From: Rhipicephalus microplus
Taxonomy: Eukaryota; Arthropoda; Arachnida; Ixodida; Ixodidae
Reading direction: 5' to 3'
Length of the DNA stretch: 64,000 nucleotides
Assembly (NCBI RefSeq): GCF_043290135.1
Contig: NC_134701.1
Coordinates: 6,416,001-6,480,000, forward strand
Position 1 is the stretch's first letter; each line of letters begins with the position of its first letter. A program made the position numbers and the translations under genes. The notes below the pieces were generated by a model. The model ran no database searches. It saw nothing but the letters and a program-made list of their open reading frames with translations, and was not told where the DNA came from. Below are positions 46,206 to 56,850 of the stretch, piece after piece.

Positions 46206-47030
46206 TCACTTCTGTGGGGTCACATGCATTGTTGCATCATCGCAGACAAACTTCTGCCCTTTCAAAAGAAGGTAATCGTACCTAAGCATAGCTTTCGCGC
46301 CATCCTGTTTTTGTGCTTTTGCATATTCCCACAAAATTTTTCTTTTCTTTCGTACTGCTTCGGAGAAATCTTCGGAAATGCTAGTCGTAGTGCCTTTTAA
46401 CTTTCTTGCGTTGCTTAGGACATGCTGTTTTTCTTTGAAAGATGAAAATTTTGCGATGATGGGTCTGCTCCTCCCAGCTCGAAAACGTCCCAACCGGTGT
46501 GCCCTTTCTATTCCTATAGTGGGAATTCCTAACTTCGAAGAACAGATATCCAAGATCTGTTTCTCACATTCCGCATTTGTTTCGTTGGCTCCTTCGTCGG
46601 GTATACCGTGAAAGATGAGGTTGCCCCTTCTGCTGCGGTTTTCAAGGTCGTCAACCTTTGACGTTAGAGACTTCAACACTCGTGCTTGAGTCTCACATTG
46701 TACAACGCACTCTGCTAAAGACGATTTCATTTCATCAAGGTTTGTGAACTTAGTTTCAAGGGATTTGATACGATCACCTAGATCGTTTATAGCGAGCTTG
46801 TTTGCAGCTTGAACGGTTTCAATAGCATTTAGTTTATCCTTAATTATGCCTTGACCTGCTAAGAGCTGCTGCAGTGTCGCCTCGGTGGACGGTCCCGGAT
46901 TCACCTCTACGTCGCCACATATTAGCAGAAGTAAAAAATAAAAAGAGAAGCGACGCAGCAAGCGAAACTGTTTCCGCGAACGGTATTGCGTGCATGAATG
47001 TGACAGAATGCAGTCAAACAACTTTTGGGG
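46206..47030 (-). CDS. LINE ORF1 protein with 2A-like motif, 5' partial (275 codons)
   Basis: This is the RNA-binding nucleic acid chaperone of the retrotransposon. Numbered from the element's first in-frame codon: a basic stretch (about 15-27), a hydrophobic run FSFYFLLLLIC (28-38), DVEVNPGP (40-47), a long predicted coiled coil (about 50-133) ending KVDDLENRSRRGNLIFHGIP, then an L1 ORF1-type RRM and C-terminal domain (about 136-274, with ERAHRLGR and RPIIAKF). No in-frame AUG lies before the 2A motif; the first Met is in the coiled coil. The frame runs open into array sequence upstream, but only by chance. It ends AAG-TGA, and ORF2 continues in the same frame. Confidence 0.85.
   Translation of the reverse strand, partial: PQKLFDCILSHSCTQYRSRKQFRLLRRFSFYFLLLLICGDVEVNPGPSTEATLQQLLAGQGIIKDKLNAIETVQAANKLAINDLGDRIKSLETKFTNLDEMKSSLAECVVQCETQARVLKSLTSKVDDLENRSRRGNLIFHGIPDEGANETNAECEKQILDICSSKLGIPTIGIERAHRLGRFRAGRSRPIIAKFSSFKEKQHVLSNARKLKGTTTSISEDFSEAVRKKRKILWEYAKAQKQDGAKAMLRYDYLLLKGQKFVCDDATMHVTPQK
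46890..46913 (-). other. 2A-like ribosome-skipping motif DVEVNPGP
   Basis: The eight residues fit the D-V/I-E-x-N-P-G-P consensus exactly. In known 2A peptides the ribosome fails to join the Gly and the last Pro. A hydrophobic stretch precedes it, as in 2A-like sequences reported at the N-terminus of some CR1/L2-group and Ingi LINEs. Here it would release the N-terminal peptide from the coiled-coil RNA-binding protein. Confidence 0.75.
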
Positions 47031-47031
47031 T

Positions 47032-50000
47032 ATATGTTCTGATGGTGGTGAGAGTGGAGCACGACTGTCTCCGTGGCGCGATTGGCTATTAACTGAAAGG
47101 TTGAATGTTCGAGCCCTCCCGGGAGTAGTGTGTTGCTTTTTTTTCTTTGGTCTGATAGCTTCGAAGATACGTTCTGATGGTGGTGAGAGTGGAGCAGGAC
47201 TGTCTTTGTGGCGCAATTGGCTGCCGCGATCGGCTGTTACCCGAAAGGTTGAAGGTACGAGCCCACCCGGTGGAGGTGCGGCGCTTTTTTTTCTTCGGGC
47301 TGATAGCTTTGAAGATATGTTCTGATGGTGGTGAGAGTGGAGCACGACTGTCTCCGTGGCGCAATTGGCTAGCGCGATCGGCTGTTAACCAAAAGGTTGG
47401 AGGTTCGAGCCCAACCGGTGGTGGTGCGGCGCTTTTTTTCCTTTGGGCTGATAGCTATGAAGAAATCTTCTGACGGTGGTGAGAGTGGAGCACGACTGTC
47501 TTCGTGGCGCAATTGGCTATGCGATCGGCTCTTAACTGAAAGGTTGGAGGTTCGAGCCCTCCCGGGAGTGGTGTGTTGCTTTTTTTTCTTTGAGCTGATA
47601 GCTTTCAAAATATGTTCTGATGGTGGTGAGTGTGGTGCAGGACTGTCTCCGTGAAGCAATTGGCTAGCGCGATCGGCTGTTAACCGAGAGGTTGGAGGTT
47701 CGAGCCCACCCGGTGGTAGTGCGGCGATTTTTTTCCTTAGGGCCGATAGCTCAGAAGAAATGTTCTGACGTTGGTGAGAGTGGAGCATGACTGTCTCCAT
47801 GGTGCAATTGGCTATCCGATCGGCTGTTAACTGAAACGTTGGAGGTTCGAGCCCTCGCGGGAGTGGTGTGTTGCTTTTTTGGGGGGGCTGATAGCTTTGA
47901 AGATATGTTCGGATGGTGGTGAGAGTGGAGCAGGACTGTCTCCTTGGCGCAATTGGCTAGCGCAATCGGCTGTTAACCGAAAGGTTCGAGGTTCGGGCCC
48001 ACCTGGTGGTGGTGCGGCGCTTTTTTTTCTTTGGGCTGATAGCTTTGAAGATATGTTCTGATGGTGGTGAGAGTGGAGCACGACTGTCTCCGTGGCGCAA
48101 TTGGCTAGCGCGATCGGCTGTTAACCGAAAGGTTGGAGGTACGAGCCCACCCGGTGGTGGTGCGGCGCTTTTTTTTCTTTGGGCTGATAGCTTTGAAGAT
48201 ATGTTCTGATGGTGGTGAGAGTGGAGCAGGACTGTCTCCGTGGCGCAATCGGCTAACGCGATCGGCTGTTAACCGAAAGGTTGGAGGTACGAGCCCACCT
48301 GGTGGTGGTGCGGCGCTTTTTTTTTCTTTGGGCTGATAGCTTTGAAGTTATGTTCTGATGGTGGTGAGAGTGGAGCACGACTGTCTCCAAGGCGCAATTG
48401 GCTATTCGATAGGCTGTTAACTGAAAGGTTTGACGTTCGAGCTCTTCCGGGAGTGGTGTGTTGCTTTTTTTATTTTGGGCTGATAGCTTTGAAGATATGT
48501 AATAACGGTGGTGAGAGTGGAGCACGACTGTCTCCGTGGCGCAATTGGCTAGCGCGATCGGCTGTTAACCGAAAGGTTGGAGGTACGAGCCCACCCGGTG
48601 GTGGTGCGGTGCTTTTTTTTCTTTGGGCTGGTAGCTTTGAAGATATGTTCTGATGGTGTTGAGAGTGGAGCAGGACTGTCTCCGTGGCGCAATGGGCTAG
48701 CGCGATCGGCTGTTAACCGAAAGGTTGGAGGTACGAGCCCACCCGGTGGTGGTGCGGCGCTTGTTTTTCTTTGGGCTGATAGCTTTGAAGATATGTTCTG
48801 ATGGTGGTGAGAGTGGAGCACGACTGTCTCCGTGGCGCAATTGGCTAACGCGATCGGCTGTTAACCGAAAGGTTGGAGGTACGAGCCCTCCCGGGAGTGG
48901 AGTGTTGCTTTTTTTATTTTGGGCTGATAGCTTTGAAGATATGTTCTGATGGTGGTGAGAGTGGAGCACGACTGTCTCCGTGGCGCAATTGGCTAGCGCG
49001 ATCGGCTGTTAACCGAAAGGTTGGAGGTACGAGCCCACCCGGTGGTGGTGCGGCGATTTTTTTTCTTTGGGCTGATAGCTCTGAAAAAATGTTCAGACAG
49101 TGGTGAGAGTGGAGCACGGCTGTCTCCGTGGTGCAATTGGCTAGCGCGATCGGCTATTAACCGAAAGGTTGGAGGTACGAGCCCACCCGGTGGTGGTGCG
49201 GCGCTTTTTTTTTCTTTGGGCTGATAGCTTTGAAGATATGTTCTGATGGTGTTGAGAGTGGAGCAGGACTGTCTCCGTGGCGCAATGGGCTAGCGCGATC
49301 GGCTGTTAACCGAAAGGTTGGAGGTACGAGCCCGACCGGTGGTGGTGCGGCGCTTGTTTTTCTTTGGGCTGATAGCTTTGAAGATATGTTCTGATGGTGG
49401 TGAGAGTGGAGCACGACTGTCTCCGTGGCGCAATTGGCTAACGCGATCGGCTGTTAACCGAAAGGTTGGAGGTACGAGCCCTCCCGGGAAGAGTGTGTTG
49501 CTTTTTTTATTTTGGGCTGATAGCTTTGAAGATATGTTCTGATGGTGGTGAGAGTGGAGCACGACTGTCTCCGTGGCGCAATTGGCTATTCGATAGACTG
49601 TTAACTGAAAGGTTTGAGGTTCGAGCTCTTCCGGGAGTGGTGTGTTGCTTTTTTTATTTTGGGCTGATAGCTTTGAAGATATGTAATAACGGTGGTGAGA
49701 GTGGAGCACGACTGTCTCCGTGGCGCAATTGGCTAGCGCGATCGGCTGTTAACCGAAAGGTTGGAGGTACGAGCCCACCTGGTGGTGGTGCGGCGCTTTT
49801 TTTTCTTTGGGCTGATAGCTTTGAAGATATGTTCTGATGGTGTTGAGAGTGGAGCAGGACTGTCTCCGTGGCGCAATGGGCTAGCGCGATCGGCTGTTAA
49901 ACGAAAGGTTGGAGGTACGAGCCCACCCGGTGGTGGTGCGGCGCTTGTTTTTCTTTGGGCTGATAGCTTTGAAGATATGTTCTGATGGTGGTGAGAGTGG

Positions 50001-52604
50001 AGCACGACTGTCTCCCTGGCGCAATTGGCTAACGCGATCGGCTGTTCACCGAAAGGTTGGAGGTACGAGCCCTCCCGGGGTGGTGTGTTGCTTTTTTTAT
50101 TTTGGGCTGATAGCTTTGAAGATATGTTCTGATGGTGGTGAGAGTGGAGCACGACTGTCTCCGTGGCGCAATTGGCTAGCGCGATCGGCTGTTAACCGAA
50201 AGGTTGGAGGTTCGAGCCCACCTGGTGGTGGTGCGGCGCTTTTTTTTCTTTGGGCTGATAGCTTTGAAGATATGTTCTGATGGTGTTGAGAGTGGAGCAC
50301 GACTGTCTCCCTGGCGCAATTGGCTAGCGCGATCAACTGTTAACCGAAAGGTTGGACGTTCGAGCCCACCCGGTGGTAGTGCGGCGATTTTTTTCCTTAG
50401 GGCTGATAGCTCTGAAGAAATGTTCTGATGGTGGTGAGAGTGGAGCATGACTGTCTCCATGGTGCAATTGGCTATGCGATCGGCTGTTAACTGAAACGTT
50501 AGAGGTTCGAGCCCTCGCGGGAGTGGTGTGTTGCTTTTTTGGGGGGCTGATAGCTTTGAAGATACGTTCTGATGGTGGTGAGAGTGGAGCTGGACTGTCT
50601 CCTTGGCGCAATTGGCTAGCGCGATCGGCTGTTAACCGAAAGGTTTGAGGTTCGGGCCCACCAGGTGCTGGTGCGGCGCTTTCTTTTCTTTGGGCTGATA
50701 GCTTTGAAGATGTGTTCTGATGGTGGTAAGAGTGGAGCACGACTGTCTCCGTGGCGCAATTGGCTAGCGCTATCGGCTGTTAACCGAAAGGTTGGAGGTA
50801 CGAGCCCACCCGGTGGTGGTGCGGCGCTTTTTTTTCTTTGGGCTGATAGCTTTGAAGATATGTTCTGATGGTGTTGAGAGTGGAGCAGGACTGTCTCCGT
50901 GGCGCAATGGGCTAGCGCGATCGGCTGTTAACCGAAAGGTTGGAGGTACGAGCCCACCCGGTGGTGGTGCGGCGCTTGTTTTTCTTTGGGCTGATAGCTT
51001 TGAAGATATGTTCTGATGGTGGTGAGAGTGGAGCACGATTGTCTCCGAGGCGCAATTGGCTAACGCGATCGGCTGTTAACCGAAAGGTTGGAGGTACGAG
51101 CCCTCCCGGGAGTGGTGTGTTGCTTTTTTTATTTTGGGCTGATAGCTTTGAAGATATGTTCTGATGGTGGTGAGAGTGGAGCACGACTGTCTCCGTGGCG
51201 CAATTGGCTAGCGCGATCGGCTGTTAACCGAAAGGTTGGAGGTACGAGCCCACCCGGTGGTGGTGCGGCGCTTTTTTTTCTTTGAGCTGATAGCTTTGAA
51301 GATATGTTCTGATGGTGGTGAGAGTGGAGCACGACTGTCTCCATGGCGCAATTGGCTATACGATCGGCTGTTAACTGAAAGGTTGGATGTTCGAGCCCTA
51401 CCGGGAGTGGTGTGTTGCTTTATTTTCTTTGGGCTGATAGCTTCGAAGATATGTTCTGATGGTGGTGAGAGTGGAGCAGGACTGTCTCCGTGGCGCAATT
51501 GGCTGCCGCGATCGGTTGTTAACCGAAAGGTTGGAGGTACGAGCCCACCCGGTGGAGGTGCGGCGCTTTTTTTTCTTTGGGCTGATAGCTTTGAAGATAT
51601 GTTCTGATGGTGGTGAGAGTGGAGCACGACTGTCTCCGTGGCGCAATTGGCTAGCGCGATCGGCTGTTAACCGAAAGGTTGGAGGTTCGAGCCCAACCGG
51701 TGGTGGTGCGGCGCTTTTTTTCCTTTGGGCTGATAGCTATGAAGAAATCTTCTGACGGTGGTGAGAATGGAGCACGACTGTCTTCGTGGCGCAATTGGCT
51801 ATGCGATCGGCTCTTAACTGAAAGGTTGGAGGTTCGAGCCCTCCCGGGAGTGGTGTGTTGCTTTTTTTTCTTTGGGCTGATAGCTTTCAAAATATGTTCT
51901 GATGGTGGTGAGTGTGGAGCAGGACTGTCTTCGTGAAGCAATTGGCTAGCGCGATCGGCTGTTAACCGAAAGGTTGGAGGTACGAGCCCACCCGGTGGAG
52001 GTGCGGCGCTTTTTTTTCTTTGGACTGATAGCTTTGAAGATATGTTGTGATGGTGGTGAGAGTGGAGCATGACTGTCTCCGTGGCGCAATTGGCTAGCGC
52101 GATCGGCTGTTAACCGAGAGGTTGGAGGTTCGAGCCCACCCGGTGGTGGTGGTGCGATTTTTTTCCTTAGGACTGATAGCTCTGAAGAAATGTTCTGACG
52201 GTGGTGAGAGTGGAGCATGACTGTCTCCATGGTGCAATTGGCTATGCGATCGGCTGTTAACTGAAACGTTGGAGGTTCGGGCCCTCGCGGCAGTGGTGTG
52301 TTGCTTTTTTTTCGGGCTGATAGCTTTGAAGATATGTTCTGATGGTGGTGAGAGTGGAGCAGGACTGTCTCCTTGGCGCAATAGGCTAGCGCGATCGGCT
52401 GTTAACCGAAAGGTTTGAGGTTCGGGCCCACCCGGTGCTGGTGCGGCGCTTTCTTTTCTTTGGGCTGATAGCTTTGAAGATGTGTTCTGATGGTGGTAAG
52501 AGTGGAGCAGGACTGTCTCCGTGGAGCCATGGGCTAGCGCGATCGGCTGTTAACCGAAAGGTTGGAGGTACGAGCCCACCCGGTGGTGGTGCGGCGCTTG
52601 TTTT
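47032..52604 (+). repeat. tRNA-Asn-derived tandem satellite, block 3 (about 38 monomers)
   Basis: The array resumes with ATATGTTCTGATGG right after the 5' end of the LINE and runs to the second island. The first monomer (near 47069) has lost part of its D/anticodon region: it reads GCGATTGGCTATTAACTG where its paralogue near 56890 has GCGATTGGCTATTCGATCGGCTG. The remaining units alternate between type 1 and type 2 forms. No protein-coding gene is seen. Confidence 0.95.
49122..49194 (+). pseudogene. tRNA-like unit with ATT anticodon
   Basis: The loop CTATTAA places ATT at 49156-49158; A34 would be an unusual wobble base for Asn. The unit is otherwise type 1 with T loop TACGAGC. One paralogue lies at the 6727-bp offset (ATT at 55883-55885). 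Confidence 0.45.
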
Positions 52605-52909
52605 AGATGCGGAGCATCTTATACTCGCGCCTTGTAGTGCGCCGTCCGCGCCGTCCGCACCGCTTCTCGAACATTCGACAGCTGACGCACGCGCATGCGC
52701 CGTCGCGACGTCGCCCACTCTTCCACCATCTGTGCATCCCTTCCTCCTCTACACACCGCGCGCGCTTCACTCCTCCACCATCTGTGCACCCTTACTCCTC
52801 TACACACCGCGTTCGACATCTACAATTCTGCTGATTCTCCAGTGGACGCGCATGTGGCGTCGCGCTTCGAAAACATTCAACAGCTGACAGTGCACGCGCC
52901 GTCGTGCTG

Positions 52910-52945
52910 TATATATACTCAAGGTCGGCGCTCGCTCGCTCAGTT
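52910..52945 (+). promoter_or_regulatory. candidate Pol II core promoter in island 2
   Basis: TATATATA at 52910-52917 and TCAGTT with presumed start A at 52942; identical spacing to island 1. Confidence 0.5.
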
Positions 52946-52997
52946 GCCGCTCGTCGGTTGGTTTGTACGGCGCGTCGACGTCCAAGGTCGCGGGGAA

Positions 52998-53138
52998 ATG
53001 AATTCCAACGAATCCACAAACACAATGATCGACGTCCCTTCGACCAGCGCCGCCCTTTCGCATACGTGTGTACGTGTTCACTCATTTAACACCCCCTCCT
53101 ACAACCACGTTAACCAATTTAGCCATCGACCCAAGTAA
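52998..53138 (+). CDS. candidate 46-codon first exon, island 2
   Basis: Same frame as in island 1; the only change noted is upstream of the ATG (GGGGAAATG). No recognised function. Confidence 0.22.
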   Translation: MNSNESTNTMIDVPSTSAALSHTCVRVHSFNTPSYNHVNQFSHRPK

Positions 53139-54859
53139 GTCGCAATTTAACACCCCATTTCACAACCACGTTAACCAATTTAGCCATCGACCCAAGTAAG
53201 TCGCACTTTAACACCCCGTTAACCAATTATATGGTCCGCATCCTCCTCAGTGTTCCCCCGAGGGAAGCTGCGGGCAATTTTTTCTTTGGGCTGATAGCTT
53301 TGAAGATATGTTCTGATGGTGGTGAGAGTGGAGCACGACTGTCTCCGTGGCGCAATTGGCTAACGCGATCGGCTGTTCACCGAAAGGTTGGAGGTACGAG
53401 CCCTCCCGGGAGTGGTGTGTTGCTTTTTTTATTTTGGGCTGATATCTTTGAAGATATGTTCTGATGGTGGTGAGAGTGGAGCACGACTGTCTCCGTGGCG
53501 CAATTGGCTAGCGCGATCGGCTGTTAACCGAAAGGTTGGAGGTTCGAGCCCAACCGGTGGTGGTGCGGCGCTTTTTTTCCTTTGGCTGATAGCTATGAAG
53601 AAATCTTCTGACGGTGGTGAGAGTGGAGCACGACTGTCTTCGTGGCGCAATTGGCTATGCGATCGGCTCTTAACTGAAAGGTTGGAGGTTCGAGCCCTCC
53701 CGGGAGTGGTGTGTTGCTTTTTTTCTTTGGGCTGATAGCTTTCAAAATATGTTCTGATGGTGGTGAGTGTGGAGCAGGACTGTCTTCGTGAAGCAATTGG
53801 CTAGCGCTATCGGCTGTTAACCGAAAGGTTGGAGGTTCGGGCCCACCTGGTGGTGGTGCGGCGCTTTTTTATTTTGGGCTGATAGCTTTGAAGATATGTT
53901 TTGATGGTGGTGAGAGTGGAGCAGGACTGTCTCCGTGGCGCAATGGGCTAGCGCGATCGGCTGTTAACCGAAAGGTTGGAGGTACGAGCCCACCCGGTGG
54001 TGGTGCGGCGCTTGTTTTTCTTTGGGCTGATAGCTTTGAAGATATGTTCTGATGGTGGTGAGACTGGAGCACGACTGTCTCCGTGGCGCAATTGGCTAAC
54101 GCGATCGGCTGTTAACCGAAAGGTTGGAGGTACGAGCCCTCCCGGGAGTGGTGTGTTGCTTTTTTTATTTTGGGCTGATAGCTTTGAAGATATGTTCTGA
54201 AGGTGGTGAGAGTGGAGCACGACTGTCTCCGTGGCGCAATTGGCTAGCGCAATCGGCTGTTAACCGAAAGGTTGGAGGTACGAGCCCACCTGGTGGTGGT
54301 GCGGCGCTTTTTTTTCTTTGGGCTGATAGCTTTGAAGATATGTTCTGATGGTGGTGAGAGTGGAGCACGACTGTCTCCATGGCGCAATTGGCTATTCGAT
54401 AAGCTGTTAACTGAAAGGTTTGAGGTTCGAGCTCTTCCGGGAGTGGTGTGTTGCTTTTTTTATTTTGGGCTGATAGCTTTGAAGATATGTAATAACAGTG
54501 GTGAGAGTGGAGCACGACTGTCTCCGTGGCGCAATTCGCTAGCGCGATCGGCTGTTAACCGAAAGATTGGAGGTACGAGCCCACCCGGTGGTGGTGCGGC
54601 GCTTTTTTTTCTTTGGGCTGATAGCTTTGAAGATATGTTCTGATGGTGTTGAGAGTGGAGCAGGACTGTCTCCGTGGCGCAATGGGCTAGCGCGATCGGC
54701 TGTTAACCGAAAGGTTGGAGGTACGAGCCCACCCGGTGGTGGTGCGGCGCTTGTTTTTCTTTGGGCTGATAGCTTTGAAGATATGTTCTGATGGTGGTGA
54801 GACTGGAGCACGACTGTCTCCGTGGCGCAATTGGCTAACGCGATCGGCTGTTAACCGAA

Positions 54860-55860
54860 AGGTTGGACCGAGCCCACCCGGTGGTTGTGCGGCGCTTTTT
54901 TTTCTTTGGGCTGATAGCTTTGAAGATATGTTCTGATGGTGGTGAGAGTGGAGCACGACTGTCTCCGTGGCGCAATTGGCTAGCGCAATCGGCTGTTAAC
55001 CGAAAGGTTGGAGGTACGAGCCCACCTGGTGGTGGTGCGGCGCTTTTTTTTTCTTTGGGCTGATAGCTTTGAAGATATGTTCTGATGGTGGTGAGAGTGG
55101 AGCACGACTGTCTCCAAGGCGCAATTGGCTATTCGATAGGCTGTTAACTGAAAGGTTTGACGTTCGAGCTCTTCCGGGAGTGGTGTGTTGCTTTTTTTAT
55201 TTTGGGCTGATAGCTTTGAAGATATGTAATAACGGTGGTGAGAGTGGAGCACGACTGTCTCCGTGGCGCAATTGGCTAGCGCGATCGGCTGTTAACCGAA
55301 AGGTTGGAGGTACGAGCCCACCCGGTGGTGGTGCGGTGCTTTTTTTTCTTTGGGCTGGTAGCTTTGAAGATATGTTCTGATGGTGTTGAGAGTGGAGCAG
55401 GACTGTCTCCGTGGCGCAATGGGCTAGCGCGATCGGCTGTTAACCGAAAGGTTGGAGGTACGAGCCCACCCGGTGGTGGTGCGGCGCTTGTTTTTCTTTG
55501 GGCTGATAGCTTTGAAGATATGTTCTGATGGTGGTGAGAGTGGAGCACGACTGTCTCCGTGGCGCAATTGGCTAACGCGATCGGCTGTTAACCGAAAGGT
55601 TGGAGGTACGAGCCCTCCCGGGAGTGGAGTGTTGCTTTATTTATTTTGGGCTGATAGCTTTGAAGATATGTTCTGATGGTGGTGAGAGTGGAGCACGACT
55701 GTCTCCGTGGCGCAATTGGCTAGCGCGATCGGCTGTTAACCGAAAGGTTGGAGGTACGAGCCCACCCGGTGGTGGTGCGGCGATTTTTTTTCTTTGGGCT
55801 GATAGCTCTGAAAAAATGTTCAGACAGTGGTGAGAGTGGAGCACGGCTGTCTCCGTGGCG
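54860..55860 (+). repeat. duplication of the 48130-49130 segment (offset 6727 bp)
   Basis: The units with GGTGCGGTGC tails and TGGGCTGGTAGC spacers, then the ATT-anticodon unit, occur in the same order at 48.1-49.2 kb and again here. A further partial copy lies near 58.5-59.3 kb (offset 3541). Confidence 0.7.
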
Positions 55861-56840
55861 CAATTGGCTAGCGCGATCGGCTATTAACCGAAAGGTTGGA
55901 GGTACGAGCCCACCCGGTGGTGGTGCGGCGCTTTTTTTTCTTTGGGCTGATAGCTTTGAAGATATGTTCTGATGGTGGTGAGAGTGGAGCAGGACTGTCT
56001 CCGAGGCGCAATCGGCTAACGCGATCGGCTGTTAACCGAAAGGCTCGAGGTACGAGCCCTCCCGGGAGTGGTGTGTTGCTTTTTATATTTTGGGCTGATA
56101 GCTTTGAAGATACGTTCTGATATTGTTGAGAGTGAAGCAGGACTGTCTCCGTGGCGCAATGGGCTAGCGCGATCGGCTGTTAACCGAAAGGTTGGAGGTA
56201 CGAGCCCGACCGGTGGTGGTGCGGCGCTTGTTTTTCTTTGGGCTGATAGCTTTGAAGATATGTTCTGATGGTGGTGAGAGTGGAGCACGACTGTCTCCGT
56301 GGCGCAATTGGCTAACGCGATCGGCTGTTAACCGAAAGGTTGGAGGTACGAGCCCTCCCGGGAGGAGTGTGTTGCTTTTTTTTGGGCTGATAGCTTTGAA
56401 GATATGTTCTGATGGTGGTGAGAGTGGAGCACGACTGTCTCCGTGGCGCAATGGGCTAGCGCGATCGGCTGTTAACCGAAAGGTTGGAGGTACGAGTCCA
56501 CCCGATGGTGGTGCGGCGCTTTTTTTTCTTTTGGCTGATAGCTTTGAAGATATGTTCTGATGGTGGTGAGAGTGGAGCACGACTGTCTCCATGGCGCAAT
56601 TGGTTATTCGATCGACTGTTCACTGAAAGGTTTGAGATTCGAGCCCTACCGGGAGTGGTGTGTTGCTTTTTTTATTTTGGGCTGATAGCTTTGAAGATAT
56701 GTTCTGATGGTGGCGAGAGTGGAGCACGACTGTCTCCGTGGCGCAATCGGCTAGCGCGATCGGCTGTTACCGAAAGGTTGGAGGTACGAGCCCACGCAGT
56801 GGTGGTGCGGCGCTTTTTTTTTTCTTTGGGCTGATAGCTT

Positions 56841-56850
56841 TGAAGATATG
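56841..56850 (+). other. paralogue of the LINE target without insertion
   Basis: TGAAGATATG is intact here. The upstream monomer (GAGCCCACGCAGTGGTGG, long T-run) matches the left flank of the LINE and the downstream monomer (GTGGCGCGATTGGCTATT) matches the right flank, so this is the same monomer pair without the insertion. Spacing between these sites supports insertion after the block was duplicated, or conversion without it. Confidence 0.75.

Larger units (their letters stand above)
43064..47031 (-). mobile_element. APE-type LINE (CR1/L2-group-like), nearly full length, inserted in the array
   Basis: About 3.97 kb on the minus strand: a short 5' stretch, ORF1 (2A-like motif, coiled coil, L1-type RNA-binding domain), a single TGA, ORF2 (AP endonuclease + reverse transcriptase), a 354-bp 3' UTR and an AAAT-type microsatellite tail. 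It interrupts a monomer spacer between TTTGAAGAT and ATATGTTCTG. The paralogous monomer at 56841-56850 reads TGAAGATATG, so at most AT is duplicated. Both ORFs are otherwise open. The missing in-frame AUG before the 2A motif suggests a small 5' truncation. The clade (CR1, L2, Crack or Rex1) cannot be settled by eye. Confidence 0.9.
52605..53277 (+). other. 673-bp non-tRNA island, copy 2
   Basis: Same length and the same monomer position as copy 1. Differences noted by eye are few: TTATACTCG for TTATAATCG, CCGCGCCGTCC for CCGCGACGTCC, GTCGCGACGTCG for GTCGCGCCGTCG, and GCGGGGAAATG for GCGGTGAAATG. Confidence 0.8.
50912..53870 (+). repeat. higher-order repeat D, copy 2, carrying island 2
   Basis: Second copy of block D. 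It differs from copy 1 by a few substitutions, for example GTGGAGCCATGGG near 52522 where copy 1 has GTGGCGCCATGGG. Confidence 0.85.

Noticed and set aside
44251..46611. Plus-strand open frames across the LINE
   Set aside because: They are short and antisense to well-defined ORF1 and ORF2 domains.
47032..47345. N-terminal extension of LINE ORF1 into array sequence
   Set aside because: The upstream codons are antisense monomer sequence that happens to be open in frame, and the only possible start is GTG. The element itself begins at 47031.
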